NCBI GenBank assembly: GCA_963924555.1 | Contig: OZ004588.1 | Span: forward strand, 4,030,001-4,094,000 | Length of the DNA: 64,000 nt | Source of the DNA: Crambe crambe | Lineage: Eukaryota; Porifera; Demospongiae; Poecilosclerida; Crambeidae | Direction: 5' to 3' | Shown here: positions 21,377-32,705 of the stretch, in pieces | Layout: each line of letters begins with the position of its first letter | How positions within the stretch are numbered: position 1 is the stretch's first letter | Program-made: the position numbers and the translations under genes | Notes under the pieces: generated by a model | Database searches by the model: none | What the model saw: the letters and a program-made list of their open reading frames with translations, nothing else | Told to the model about the DNA's origin: nothing

Positions 21377-24270
21377 CTACAGATTACTATAGCCTGAGGC
21401 TCCCTCTCTTTCCACTTTTTCACTGACAGTCTCCTCCTTCTGCCACTCCCTTTCATTTTCTTTCCCTCGTACTTGATCGTTCCTTTTCCTCTCTTGCTCT
21501 GTAGAGGGACGATCAATGTCATATGGAGGAGCAGTCTCTTCATCAGCGGGCATGCCTGGAATACCAAAGGAGGTATTTTGGACAGTAGGGTGTGACCGAG
21601 GGGAGTCATCGTAAGTTTCCCTCTGCTCCTGCTGCTCTGGAAAGTCCCCCTCTGCTTCTGCTGGGTGACCAGTCTTCCCTTCAACTCTTTGCTTAGGAAG
21701 TTTCTTCTTGGTTGGACTGAGTAGTGCATAATTATTTAGGAAGGTGGCTCTCCTGTAGCATGACCGCACCCACAATGAAACCATACACACCAACCCAAAG
21801 GCCATGGCAACAGTAACTATGCACAGTCCTCCTGTCAGTGCTGAGCAATTGTCAACTCTTTCTAGTATTTTCTTAGCTGCCTGTCCAGTAGCTTCAGTTA
21901 CATGTCCAGTAGTTTCTCCAGTAGTTTCAGTTACCTGTCCAGTAGTTTCAGCTACATGTCCAGTAGGTGCATGAGTACAGGGGGACTGCTGTGTCAAGCT
22001 AGGCACCACTTGAGGAGTACACTGCTCCCTCCATGTCACAGTTTGGATCAGGTCATGGGTAGCAGTGGCAAGCAATGTAATGCTTTGTCTTTCAATAACA
22101 ACAGTCACTGTAAGTCAAAATGAATGTACATATGCATGCACTTGTAAATGGCACTTGCTTACTGCAAGCCACTCCTCCACGAACACATCCAGTACTGGTG
22201 TTTAGTGTATGTTGGCAATGTAATAAATTTGTCTCATTCCCTAAACAAGTAAAGTAGTATCCTCCATCCCTTGCATAGGTACTGGCACTGTGAAAGTATT
22301 CTTGTCCTACACACATTAACTATGTGATGCATGCATGCTGAATACATACAATTTACCTCCCTCAGGGAATCCTAACTGCCTGCACATCACCTTGGCAGTT
22401 CTTTCATCATGATTGTTATGATCGCATACTGCCCTCCAATAAAACCCATCACATATATCCAAGGCACCTACTATAGGATTACCTCTGCGATTTACCACTC
22501 TAGAACAACCTCGTGTTTGGCACACCTCAGGACCAGTGTAATCTTCATGATTTCCCTGACTGCCTACACATATTTGATTGGAATTTGCGGTCAAAGTCAC
22601 GTGGAAAATGATGTAATATGACGTAATCAACGTTCCATTTAGATATGGAAACCTTGCGTCTTTCATCAGACGTATTTTCTCCTTCCCCCTCCCCCTTCTT
22701 TTGCAATGCGTGTATGTATGTAATTATGTAAGTGTCCAGAATTAGTGCTGCATAATGCACATGCTCCAATTGTAATCAAGCTAGACTGTTTTCTACTGCC
22801 TTTTGCCATAGAGACATTATAGGCTTATCATAGGTGCTTAGCTTATTCAAGTGCTTGTGGTAAGTATTTATAGTTTTCTATGTACAGAGCTTCCAGTCGG
22901 AACAACAACTTACATGACTCTTGTCTCTGACAGCACTATCAAGCACTGGAGCATATCAGCTGCTCACTTGCTCACTGTCAAAGGCTGCACATTGCTATAA
23001 GGCTTATCTAAGTGCTTTGTTACATACAAGCTCAGCAAAATCTTCTAAAGAGTTGTAGCACTAACTTAGCTTGCTCGCTCACTGTCAAATGTTGCACATT
23101 ACTGCGGTAGACTATGTTGGGATTGAAGTTCGCGATTGCCTTCTTCATTTTTTGAATGATGCTTGATAGCCAGTTCTAGGTCTGTCCTCAGATCATAGCG
23201 TTGCGCACTTGCTGTAGATAGTGGTTCATCAACTTTCATATCCAAAGCCATTGCATTATGAAATTATAGTACACGGAACTAATTCTGGCACGATGATATC
23301 ATGCACATGTGACCTAACGCGTGACAATTTGTAAATCAACAATCTGATTGGCTCTGCCAACATTCTGGCAGAGTTCCCAGAAAACCTTGCGTCTTTCACC
23401 AGACGTATTTTCTCCTTCCTCCTCCCCCTACTTCCGCATTACGTCTTGCTCATGAGACTACATGCACGTAATTATGCATTGGGCATTTTGGGCATTTCAG
23501 CTCATGAAAATACGGACACCTTACTCATGAAATAACTTGCCATATTCCACAATGAGTGTGATAAATAATTTATTCTATACTTGATAAACTTACAAATAAG
23601 CATCTGTAAATTGTTATGGTTATTTATAGCAGACAGGCTATTCCATAGATATTGACTTGTAAGTTGCTAGGCAGCTGCACACAAGGAAAGCTGTAATACT
23701 TACCACTAAGCACTTAGATAAGCCTAGCACCTACTGTTCTCTACTGACAAAAGTGTAGAAATCAATCAGTTGCCCTGGAAATTTTACTGTATGCATGCTC
23801 AGTACAGCGTGATCTCACTCCATGAGAATATCTCATGCTTGGCCCATGGGAAAATACTATTGTAACTATATCGAGTATTGAATAATATATTTATTTACAA
23901 GTCATGTTGAATTACTAGCTGCTAGTTACAGCATACATGCTATCCAAAAATGGGCATGGTCAGGAAAAAATGGGCGTGTCAGGCAAAACTTCGTGCAAGT
24001 GCGCAGATTGTTGGAACCCCCCTTTCAAAATTTCTGGGTATGGGGCTGATCTTGGCCACCACTAATATAGTTGTACTACATATCAGTGATAGTTTTAATC
24101 ATCCAATGGGACCCCTAAATGTTATAAAGTTGGTATTGCAAATAAATTTTGGCCACCACTCAAGAATCCTGGGCAGAACCCTGTAGGATAGAGTAAAGAT
24201 GAAGACAAAGGCAGTGCTTACCTAGTGGATGTAGCAGTAACAGCCACAGCAGCAAGACCCAGACCTTCAT
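21377..24270 (-). pseudogene. Class B SRCR receptor with damaged SRCR exon, unit 2
   Basis: Signal exon 24,222-24,270. SRCR exon 1 keeps its donor at 22,357, but its 5' end (about 22,530) runs directly into intron-element sequence. The normal acceptor and the first codons (..SNAAPD) are gone. The second SRCR exon (22,163-22,306) and the stalk/TM/tail exon (21,377-22,107) match unit 1 almost perfectly. One tail difference is DIDR for DIDG. A weak AG at ..CATGAAG/ATTACACTGG would restore the phase and frame, so rescue is possible but unproven. The lesion is a deletion of roughly 380 bases relative to unit 1. Confidence 0.65.
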
Positions 24271-25189
24271 GGCAGCTCCTATTGAATCTCGATCTAAACT
24301 GATATTGAAGATAGGAATTTAACTTGGGACTGATCCTTGTAACCATGGTAAATAAACTTGTTTGTCCTTACAGTGCCAGAAGCAACTCGGTCATTATTGT
24401 GCCCAGAGGAGGTTTTTCAGGAGCTTGGGGCACTTAGAAAACCTCCTATGGAGCCTCAATCTTGTTACACTGCATCACAGTTGTCATAATTATTCTTAAT
24501 ATAATTGGCAGGTGCAATTTTAGCACGCGAACTTATAGGAAAAGGTGCGTAATTTCATGTCATTAAACGTCATTAATTTTAATAACATTCATTGATTTAG
24601 CAGGCTTCCTGCTAAATGGCACAACTCGTTTTATTGTATGTCACCAGACCACATACTCAAGTCAGTGGGCGGTGCTATGCCAGACTACACTGATAGCCAT
24701 AAATCCACAAATGTTTGTTTTTTTTAAAATAATAATTATAAGAAATTTTAATTTCATGCAACCATGGTAAAAATAAACATATTTTTCTCATAGTACCATG
24801 AACAACTTTATATCATTATTTTCAGTATAGGTAATTACATGCTTTTGAGTGTAATTTGGGTATAATTGTCCCTTTACCATCAAGTGTAACACTACAACTT
24901 CAGCTGTAGGTGATTGATTCATCGATTGTTAGTGTAAATTTATGCAATGATCATTCTTCTGCACTTCTGTCATGTCTACTATTCAGCATCGGTGATGAAT
25001 TTGAACAGCTAGCCACCTACTAGATCCACAGTTGATAGCTATCAACTGAACAGGTTTAACTCCTTCCACAGGTGTCCATTTCTGCCTTGATTTAAATTTT
25101 TGAGAAAAAAATACAATTATAATTGCATTAAGGAAGAAATAGAGAGTCATGTCTGACAAAGCTTTAGCTACAGGGAAAAGTGGGTGGAA
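24271..25189. other. Spacer between class B and class A genes, unit 2
   Basis: Homologous to 16,140-17,592 but shorter. It lacks the segment holding the ETS-type word. It contains the dispersed 'gcttttgagtgtaat' words and no exon that I recognise. Confidence 0.45.
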
Positions 25190-26174
25190 TCACAGGTGAG
25201 AATCTGTAGAGACAATAGATATCTTTTTCCCTTTCCTAATGATGTCTAACTGAGATGGGGAAATTGGAACGTTTCTGCAAGTGCATATATATATATATTA
25301 TGACTGCTGACATGGTAGGTATTGTTTCAATACTGACCCTTTCTTGATGGCCATTTTCCTGTAGCGTAACCACACCCACACTAAAACCACAACGACCAAT
25401 CCTAAGGTCATGACAGCAGTCAATCCTCCCAAACCTCCAACCAGTGCTGAGCAATTGTCGGTATCTTGTGGGGTGTTTTGTGATATCTCAGCAGCAGCTA
25501 TAAGTGGTGTCACAGTGCAGGGAGCCGGAGGCACCACCTGAGTACACTGATCCATCTCTGTCACTGTTTGGGTCAGTTTACGGGTGACGGTGGATACATT
25601 CACTGTAATGGTCTGTGTTTCATTAGCAAAAGTCCCTGTGTGTCAAAGTGAAAGTATTACACATGTGTGCACGTTATGACTGGTCATTTACTTACTGCAT
25701 GACACTCCTGCTAAAGTGCAACCTCTCTCACTAAGTTTTGAATACAAATGCCAGCAATCAATGAGTCTCCTCATATTCTGGTGACAAGTAAACCATTCTA
25801 TTCCTTGTTCCCATATCCAGGCGGCTTCATAGAAGCCAACTCCTATACACGGTAACTAACTACAATATGTGTATGCTGAACTATGAGTTTACCTCCCTCA
25901 GGGAATCCTAACTGCCTGCACGCCACTATGGCATCCCGTATATCCCAGCCTTTATCACATATGTACCTCCATCTTGTCCCATCGCATAATTGTAGGTGAC
26001 CTGCTCTAATATTCCCTCCAGCTCTCCCCGCCAATCGAAGAGCACCTCGTTCTGAGCAATTTCGAGCATTTGATACTGAGGAACACAGAATCAGTATTAG
26101 AGATGAAGACAAAAGCAGTGCTTACTTAGTGGATGTAGCAGTAGCAGCCACAGTAGCAAGACCCAGAACTTCAT
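25190..26174 (-). CDS. Class A SRCR receptor, unit 2
   Basis: Predicted 253-aa receptor in five exons: 26,126-26,174, 25,893-26,075, 25,696-25,842, 25,338-25,635 and 25,190-25,274. The frame is open throughout and the SRCR domain has eight Cys. The stalk reads TEMDQCTQVVPPAPCTVTP; the TM is a Leu/Val helix ending VLVWVWLRYRK. The tail exon keeps a proper acceptor (ttgcag) and adds NVPISPSQLDIIRKGKK with no tyrosine before STDSHL-stop. This copy is the best reference for what the unit 1 and unit 3 class A genes lost at their 3' ends. Confidence 0.8.
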
Positions 26175-28397
26175 GGCACAATCTTCAGCTTTTGTTTTAT
26201 AGCCACAAATGAGATATTTCTTTGAAACTGATAGTGTATTTATTTCTGTAACCATGGTCTATTATAGTGCCAGAAGCAATTTAGATATCTGAAGGCCTGA
26301 GGCTATAGCATCCTACTATACTTAGAATTTGAACCACTCTGCATAAATAAATTTGTTACAAGATCAAGTGGTGAAGGATGCCCAGTCGGGGACCAATGAG
26401 ATATATACACAATAACCAATGAGAATTGACCAATTATAGCTTGGTCTTGTTGTCATAATTATCGATATCTGCGATAATATTACACGGTGAAAAATCTCTA
26501 GCTTGTGAACAGTGACTGATAAGCCTACATACATAGGAAGCTTAATTAGATAAGCCTAGTGTCTAGATAAGCCTACAATCCACCATAGACTAGATAAGCC
26601 TGATACCTATAGAAGTGAACTACTTCACTGTATTTCTTTGAGGGAGCTACTGTAAGTATCAACAATCTTTGCCCTACCTTTTTTGTTGAAATTCATAAGC
26701 AACCTATGCTTCTGTGCAAGCCAGCAGTTAGAAAACAGCTACTCAATTCACAAATATTCCAAATAATACACACCCAAGTTTTAATGGTAACCATAGCAAT
26801 GAAGCACAGTGATGCCTGTAGCTTTTTCCTAGCTGAGGTTTTCCTCCTGTTAGAAACTTAAGTTGGTTAGACAATTGTTAACTTCCTATTTGTCCTGTTG
26901 TTTCAAGCACTGTATATGTTATGCCTAAGGAACCAGCAAGAAATTAAGGGAGTATTTACTCAGTGTATGACAGCTATTTCATATTTGTCCTGAATAGCAA
27001 AGATTTCAGGGGTGTGCCTTAAAGGGGGTAGCATTTCAACTGTTACAATTTCACTGTATTATTTTCATCATTATTGAACAAAGAGTGATATAGTATAGAC
27101 TATATTGCACCTTTATTTCCTAAGGGGTGTGTCTCGAAGAAGGTGGTGTTAGTTTCACAGTTTAGTGTTAGGGGCATGTTTGATGGGGAATTTCCTACAG
27201 TATGACCATGTCCCTAAGGCCACACTCACTGTCATGACAACTACCAGTGCAGATTTCCTTCAACTTGGTCTTGTCCCATCTTTTCTTTTAGAATTATAAT
27301 GCCCACTTAACTAGGCTGTATAATGTACTCCCTACATTTACAACTGATAGGCAATGCAAATGTAAATGTAGGGGTTGATTTCATATGAGACTGCAGTTCA
27401 TTATACAGCCCAGCTAGGCCATCCCTACTTAATCTTTTTATTTATTTCCTTGAAGGTCATTTGGTTACTGCATGACACTCCTACAGTATGATCATGTCCC
27501 TAAGAAGTTCCCTTCTGGATACTTTCAGAAATTTTAGGATACGTAAAATTGGGCGGGGGCTTGTCTCTATGACAGCTGAACAATGGCAACTTCTCCAGCT
27601 TCAGCTACCAATGATACCTGTTTTTCCTCTGACGCTGTCACTTTCCCTTGGAGATGTTGGGCTTGCCTCATGTGGAGGAACAGACCTTGGCCAATCAGGT
27701 CTGCCTATGAACGTCTTTTGACTAGTTTTGGGAAGAGCCGAGTTCTGCCGTTTGTAGTGGACCACCAGAACTTCTGAAAGGTCTGGCCACGCGAGACTTC
27801 ATAAGGTGGCTAGCTAGTTGTGAAGAGAAGCAGAGTTCTTGCTCCGGATGGAGGATCAGATCAGAGGGTTGAGTAAGTAGTGTTACTGTGGCCACAAATT
27901 AACACAGGAAGTGGAAATGGACTATTTTAATATTATGAAGATCAAAGAAGTGAGAGATTTTGATACGTAAGTCATATCTAATATGTGTGTGCATATTTTT
28001 TGTTTCACCTTTGACCCCACAAATAAAACATGCCCACAACACTTGGCAACAAACAACTAGAGCTTATTACTTTCTACAGCATTTTGTCATAGAGGTGCTA
28101 AGCTTATCTAAGTGGAGCGCTTGGCTTGCATTATACAGCTTCCACCACCACTTTTGAATGTTACACGAACATACCCTAGTGTGTATATACTGGCTTTGTG
28201 TATGTCACCTATGCTGTGTAGACTGTTAGCAAATAATTTGAAGGTTATGAAAGGTTCAAATTCTTACTGTAACACTATACTTGGCACTGCGAAAATACTC
28301 GCTCTTTGATGTCACTTCAAAGCTTCATGATTAATTATATCAGTACACTTATAATGAAACTTATGCTTGAAGTTGGTAGAATCACACTGATGCTGCA
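26175..28397. other. Spacer of unit 3
   Basis: Homologous to the other unit spacers but with deletions. It has the empty site of the CACAGCG MITE (about 27,090), the decayed class C TM exon (about 27,195-27,290) and the ETS-type word at 27,904-27,913. The block at about 27,345-27,568 lies inverted relative to units 1 and 2, and its orientation agrees with the partial copy at 36,780-36,930. No intact exon. Confidence 0.55.
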
Positions 28398-28856
28398 CTA
28401 CAGATTACTATAGCCTGAGGCTCCCTCTCTTTCCACTTTTTCACTGACAGTCTCCTCCTTCTGCCACTCCCTTTCATCTTCTTTCCCTCGTACTTGATTG
28501 TTCCTTTCCCCCTCTTGGACCGTCAATGTCATATGGAGGAGCAGTCTCTTCATCAGCGGGCATGCCTGGAGTACCAAGGGAGGTATCTTGGACAGTAGGG
28601 CACTCTGGAGATGGACCATCATTCTTGATGTCACATGTAGAGGTAGTCCCTTTAACTCTTTGCTTAGCAAGTTTCTTCTTGGTTGGACTGAGTAGTAACT
28701 ATTTGGGAAGGTGGCTCTCCTGTAGCATGACCGCACCCACAATGAAACCATACACACCAACCCAAAGGCCATGGCAACAGTAACTATGCACAGTCCTCCT
28801 ATCAGTGCTGAGCAATTGTTAACTCTTTCTAGTATTTTCTTAGCTGCCTGTCCAGT

Positions 28857-29024
28857 AGTTTCAGTTACCTGTCCAGTAGTTTCAGTTACCTGTCCAGTAG
28901 TTTCAGTTATATGTCCAGTAGTTTCAGTTATATGTCCAGTAGTTTCAGTTATATGTCCAGTAGTTTCAGTTATATTTCCAGTAGTTTCAGTTATATGTCC
29001 AGTAGTTTCAGCTACATGTCCAGT
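28857..29024. repeat. 21-bp stalk minisatellite, 8 copies
   Basis: Eight tandem 21-base units (agtttcagttayatgtccagt type) encode TGHITET-like stalk repeats. One unit carries atttcc for atgtcc, giving TGNITET, which adds an N-x-T sequon. Paralogues in this window have three or four units. Confidence 0.9.
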
Positions 29025-29594
29025 AGGTGCATGAGTACAGAGGGACTGCTGTGTCAAGCTAGGCACCACTTGAGGAGTACACTGCTCCCTCCGTGTCACT
29101 GTTTGGATCAGGTCATGGGTAGCAGTGGCAAGCAATGTAATCCTTCGTGTTTTAGTAACAACAGTCCCTGTAAGTCAAAATGAATGTATTATGCATGCAC
29201 TTGTAAATGGCACTTGCTTACTGTAAGCCACTCCTCCAGGAATACATCCACTACTGTGTTTAGTGTGTATTTAGTGTATAGTCCTCCATCCCCTACCCAG
29301 TTGCTGGCACTGTGAAAGTATTCTTGTCCTACACACATTAACTATGTGATGCATGCATGCTGAATACATACAATTTACCTCCTTCAGGGAATCCTAACTG
29401 CCTGCACATCACCTTGGCAGTTCTTTCATTATGATTGTTATGATCGCATACTGCTCTCCAATAAAACCCATCATATATCCATGACACCTGCTATAGGATT
29501 ACCTCTCAATCTAGAGCGACCTCGTGCTTGGCACACATCACGAGCAGCATTTGATACTGTGGAGTATTGAGTCATATAGCATCAACTATAGGAT

Positions 29595-32500
29595 CTGGGT
29601 TCTGCCCACACTTGTTGACAGTGGCCATTTTCAGGCCCATACCCAGGTGGAGTTCGTGGGTTTGATCAAACCCCCCTTTCAAATTGAACTTTAAACGCGA
29701 ACGCATACATCACGTGCGTAAATTGTAGTATATGTATAATTATGTGGCTGAGAGAGGGAGAGAACTAGTCTAGCAAAGCCTATTGTCCAGGCTATAACCC
29801 ACTCTTAGGATAGATCTATGGTGCCTGAAGCTATTAGCTCTGCTAAGTTCAGCTTGTATTCAAGAAGTGATACCATGGATCTTCATCATCTACTCGTAAT
29901 CTTCATGATTTCCCTGACTGCCTACACGTATTTGATTGGAATTTGCAGTCGAAGTCACGTGGAAAATGTAATATGATGTAGTCAACGTTCCATTTGGATA
30001 TGAAAACCTTGCGTCTTTCACCAGACGTATTTTCTCCTTCCCCCTCCCCCTTCTTCTTCAATACGTCTGGCTCATGAGAGACTAACGTGTATGTACATAT
30101 GTAAGTGTCCAGAATTAGTGCTGCAAAATGCACATGCTCAAATTGTAATCAAGCTTCTATAGCCTTTTGCCATAGAGGCATTAGGCTTATCATAGGTGCC
30201 TGGCTTATCCAAGTGCTTGTGGTAAGTTTTCTATGTACAGAGCAACAACAACTTACATGACTTTTGTCTCTGACAGCAATATCAAGCACTAGAGCCTATC
30301 AGCTGCTCACTGTCAAAGGCTGCACACTGCTATAGTAGGCTATAAGGTTTATCTAAGTGCTTTGTTACATACAAACTCAGCAAAATCTTCTAAAGAGTTG
30401 TAGCACTAACTTGCTTGCTCGCTCACTGTCAAATGTTGCACATTACTGCGGTAGACCATGTTGGGATTGAAGTTCGCGATTGCCTTCTTCATTTCTTGAA
30501 TGATGCTTGATAGCCAGTTCTAGGTCTGTCCTCAGATCATAGCGTTGCGCACTTGCTGTAGATAGTGGTTCATCAACTTTCATATCCAAAGCCATTGCAT
30601 TATGAAATTATAGTACACGGAACTAATTCTGGCACGATGATGTCATGCACATGTGACCTAACGCATGACAATTTGTAAATCGACAATCTGATTGGCTCTG
30701 CCAACATTCTGGCAGAGTTCCCAGAAAACCTTGCGTCTTTCACCAGACGTATTTTCTCCTTCCTCCTCCCCCTACTTCCGCATTACGTCTGGCTCATGAG
30801 ACTACATGCACATAATTATGCATTGAGCATTTCAGCTCATGAAAATACGGACACCTTACTCATGAAATAACTCGCCATATTCCACAATGAGTGTGATAAA
30901 TAATTTATTCTATACTTGATAAACTTACAAATAAGCATCTGTAAATTGTTATGGTTATTTATAGCAGACAGGCTATTCCATAGATATTGACTTGTAAGTT
31001 GCTAGGCAGCTGCACACAAGGAAAGCTCTAATACTTACCACAAAGCACTTAGATAAGCCTAGTGCCTACTATTCTCTACTGAAATCAATCAGTTGCCCTG
31101 GAAATTTTACTGTATGCATGCTCAGTACAGCGTGATCTCACTCCATGAGAATATCTCATGCTTGGTCTATGGGAAAATACTATTGTAACTATATCAAGTA
31201 TCAGAGAGTGCGGTAGCACTCTCTATGTAGGGATGACTCGGACGGCCGCGCGCGCCGCCTATAGACTAATACAAAAGTGAAATTCTAGTTCCCCCACTTA
31301 GACCTAACAAAAGCTACTATAAATGATTATCCAGCCTACTAGAGCCTACTACAATGTGCAGACCAAGTTTCAGGACCAGGGAGCTTACTGTTTCAGAAAT
31401 ACAGCAAGCAGGTAAATCGCTGGATTCTTCTTCTTCTCTATTATTATTATTATTATACTTATTATTCTTCTTAGACAACCATATCTCTCGAACCACTCAA
31501 GCTACAGCTATGATTTCTGGATAAATTCACTCCAAATTCTACCAACTACAATCTTTTCTACTCGTTGATCCTCGTAAGAGTCGATGAAAAAGGAGATACT
31601 ACAGAGCACAGCACTCGACTAATTCAATTAGGAAGCCATCTTTTCTATAATATGCATGCGCATGTATTTGATATCAATTATTCGAAATTATAATATTACT
31701 CAGCTGCCTCTAGCTAGCTAACTAGATAGCTAATGGACTACACTATCGACTCGGGGATTTTAGATTCACCAATCCATCTACCGGTAGACTCTATTTCAGC
31801 ATCTTCGACCTCCAAGTATAGCTCAACAATAACACAACACCGTTTGACTCATTGATAATCATCGGGCTGGTATGCTATTGGAGAACTATTCTTCTTTCAT
31901 CTGTCCATGCATACACACATACAGAAGAATGAACTCTATACATAGCTAAAACCATAAAAGAGAGGGAAAAAAGACCAGGAACAAGTAAGGGAAAAGGCAT
32001 TTTGTGAAATGAAAAAAAGATGTAGGGACGACCACTGTTCAAAAAAGTAAGGAAACAAGAAGGATGGAAATGGGATCAATCGTTGTTCTGTATATCCAGC
32101 TAACAATCCCTACATATACGTCGGGTAGCTTCAGATTATAGTGTAGTAATGTACGTATATGTAGGGATTGTTGGCTGGATATACAGAACAACGATTGATC
32201 CCATTTTCATCCTTCTTGTTTCCTTACTTTTTTGAGCAGTGGTCATCCCTACATCTTTTTTCATTTCACGAAATGCTTTTTCCCTTGCGTGTTGAATAAT
32301 ATATGTATTTATAAGTCATGACCTGAAAGTCAGCTCGCTTGTTGAATTACTAGCTGCTAGTTACAGCATACATGCTATCCAAAAATGGGCATGGTCAGGA
32401 AAAAATGGGCGTGTCAGGCAAAACTTCGTGCAAGTGCGCAGATTGTTGGAACCCCCCTTTCAAAATTTCTGGGTATGGGGCTGATCTTGGCCACCACTAA

Positions 32501-32618
32501 TATAGTTGTACTACATATCAGTGATGGTTTTAATCATCCAATGGGACCCCTAAATGTTATAAAGTTGGTATTGCAAATAAATTTTGGCCACCACTCAAGA
32601 ATCCTGGGCAGAACCCTG
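29595..32618. mobile_element. hAT-like insertion in class B intron 1, unit 3
   Basis: Begins CTGGGTTCTGCCCA and ends TGGGCAGAACCCTG next to GGAT-containing flanks, matching the unit 1 element. It contains the segment shared with unit 2 (about 30,290-31,200), a GC-rich patch with ggccgcgcgcgcc near 31,243, a 'gagagtgcggtagcactctc' hairpin near 31,203, and the 134-base-arm foldback. No transposase frame. Confidence 0.6.
31985..32285. mobile_element. Foldback element, unit 3 copy
   Basis: Near-identical to the foldback at 15,418-15,716, with the same arm ends (aagggaaaag.., ..ctttttccctt) and the same loop (tcgggtagcttcagatt). Found in units 1 and 3 but not unit 2. Confidence 0.75.
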
Positions 32619-32705
32619 TAGGATAGAGTAAAGATGAAGACAAAGGCAGTGCTTACCTAGTGGATGTAGCAGTAACAACCACAGCAGCAAGACCCAGACC
32701 TTCAT

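Larger units (their letters stand above)
18558..26174. repeat. Tandem duplication unit 2
   Basis: About 7.6 kb with the same order as unit 1. The spacer and 3' half of the class B gene are almost identical to unit 1, while the class A gene and the region around 22,960-23,880 are closer to unit 3. It is shorter because the intron element is partly deleted and the foldback is absent. Confidence 0.85.
28398..32705 (-). pseudogene. Decayed class B SRCR receptor, unit 3
   Basis: Signal exon 32,657-32,705; SRCR exons 29,379-29,556 and 29,222-29,328; stalk/TM/tail exon 28,398-29,167. SRCR exon 1 has lost 11 bases net and reaches a TGA just after VMDI. SRCR exon 2 has lost 37 bases including the LGNETN region, and the last Cys codon is TAC (Tyr). 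The tail runs out of frame for about 50 codons and then returns to ERNNQVRGKEDE, ending SGYSNL. The stalk has eight 7-residue repeats, the longest in the cluster. The TM exon itself is open, so only this part of the gene is intact. Confidence 0.75.

Noticed and set aside
28771..29183. Plus-strand frames made of repeated PVVSV or MSSSFSY units
   Set aside because: They are antisense readings of the 21-base stalk minisatellite.
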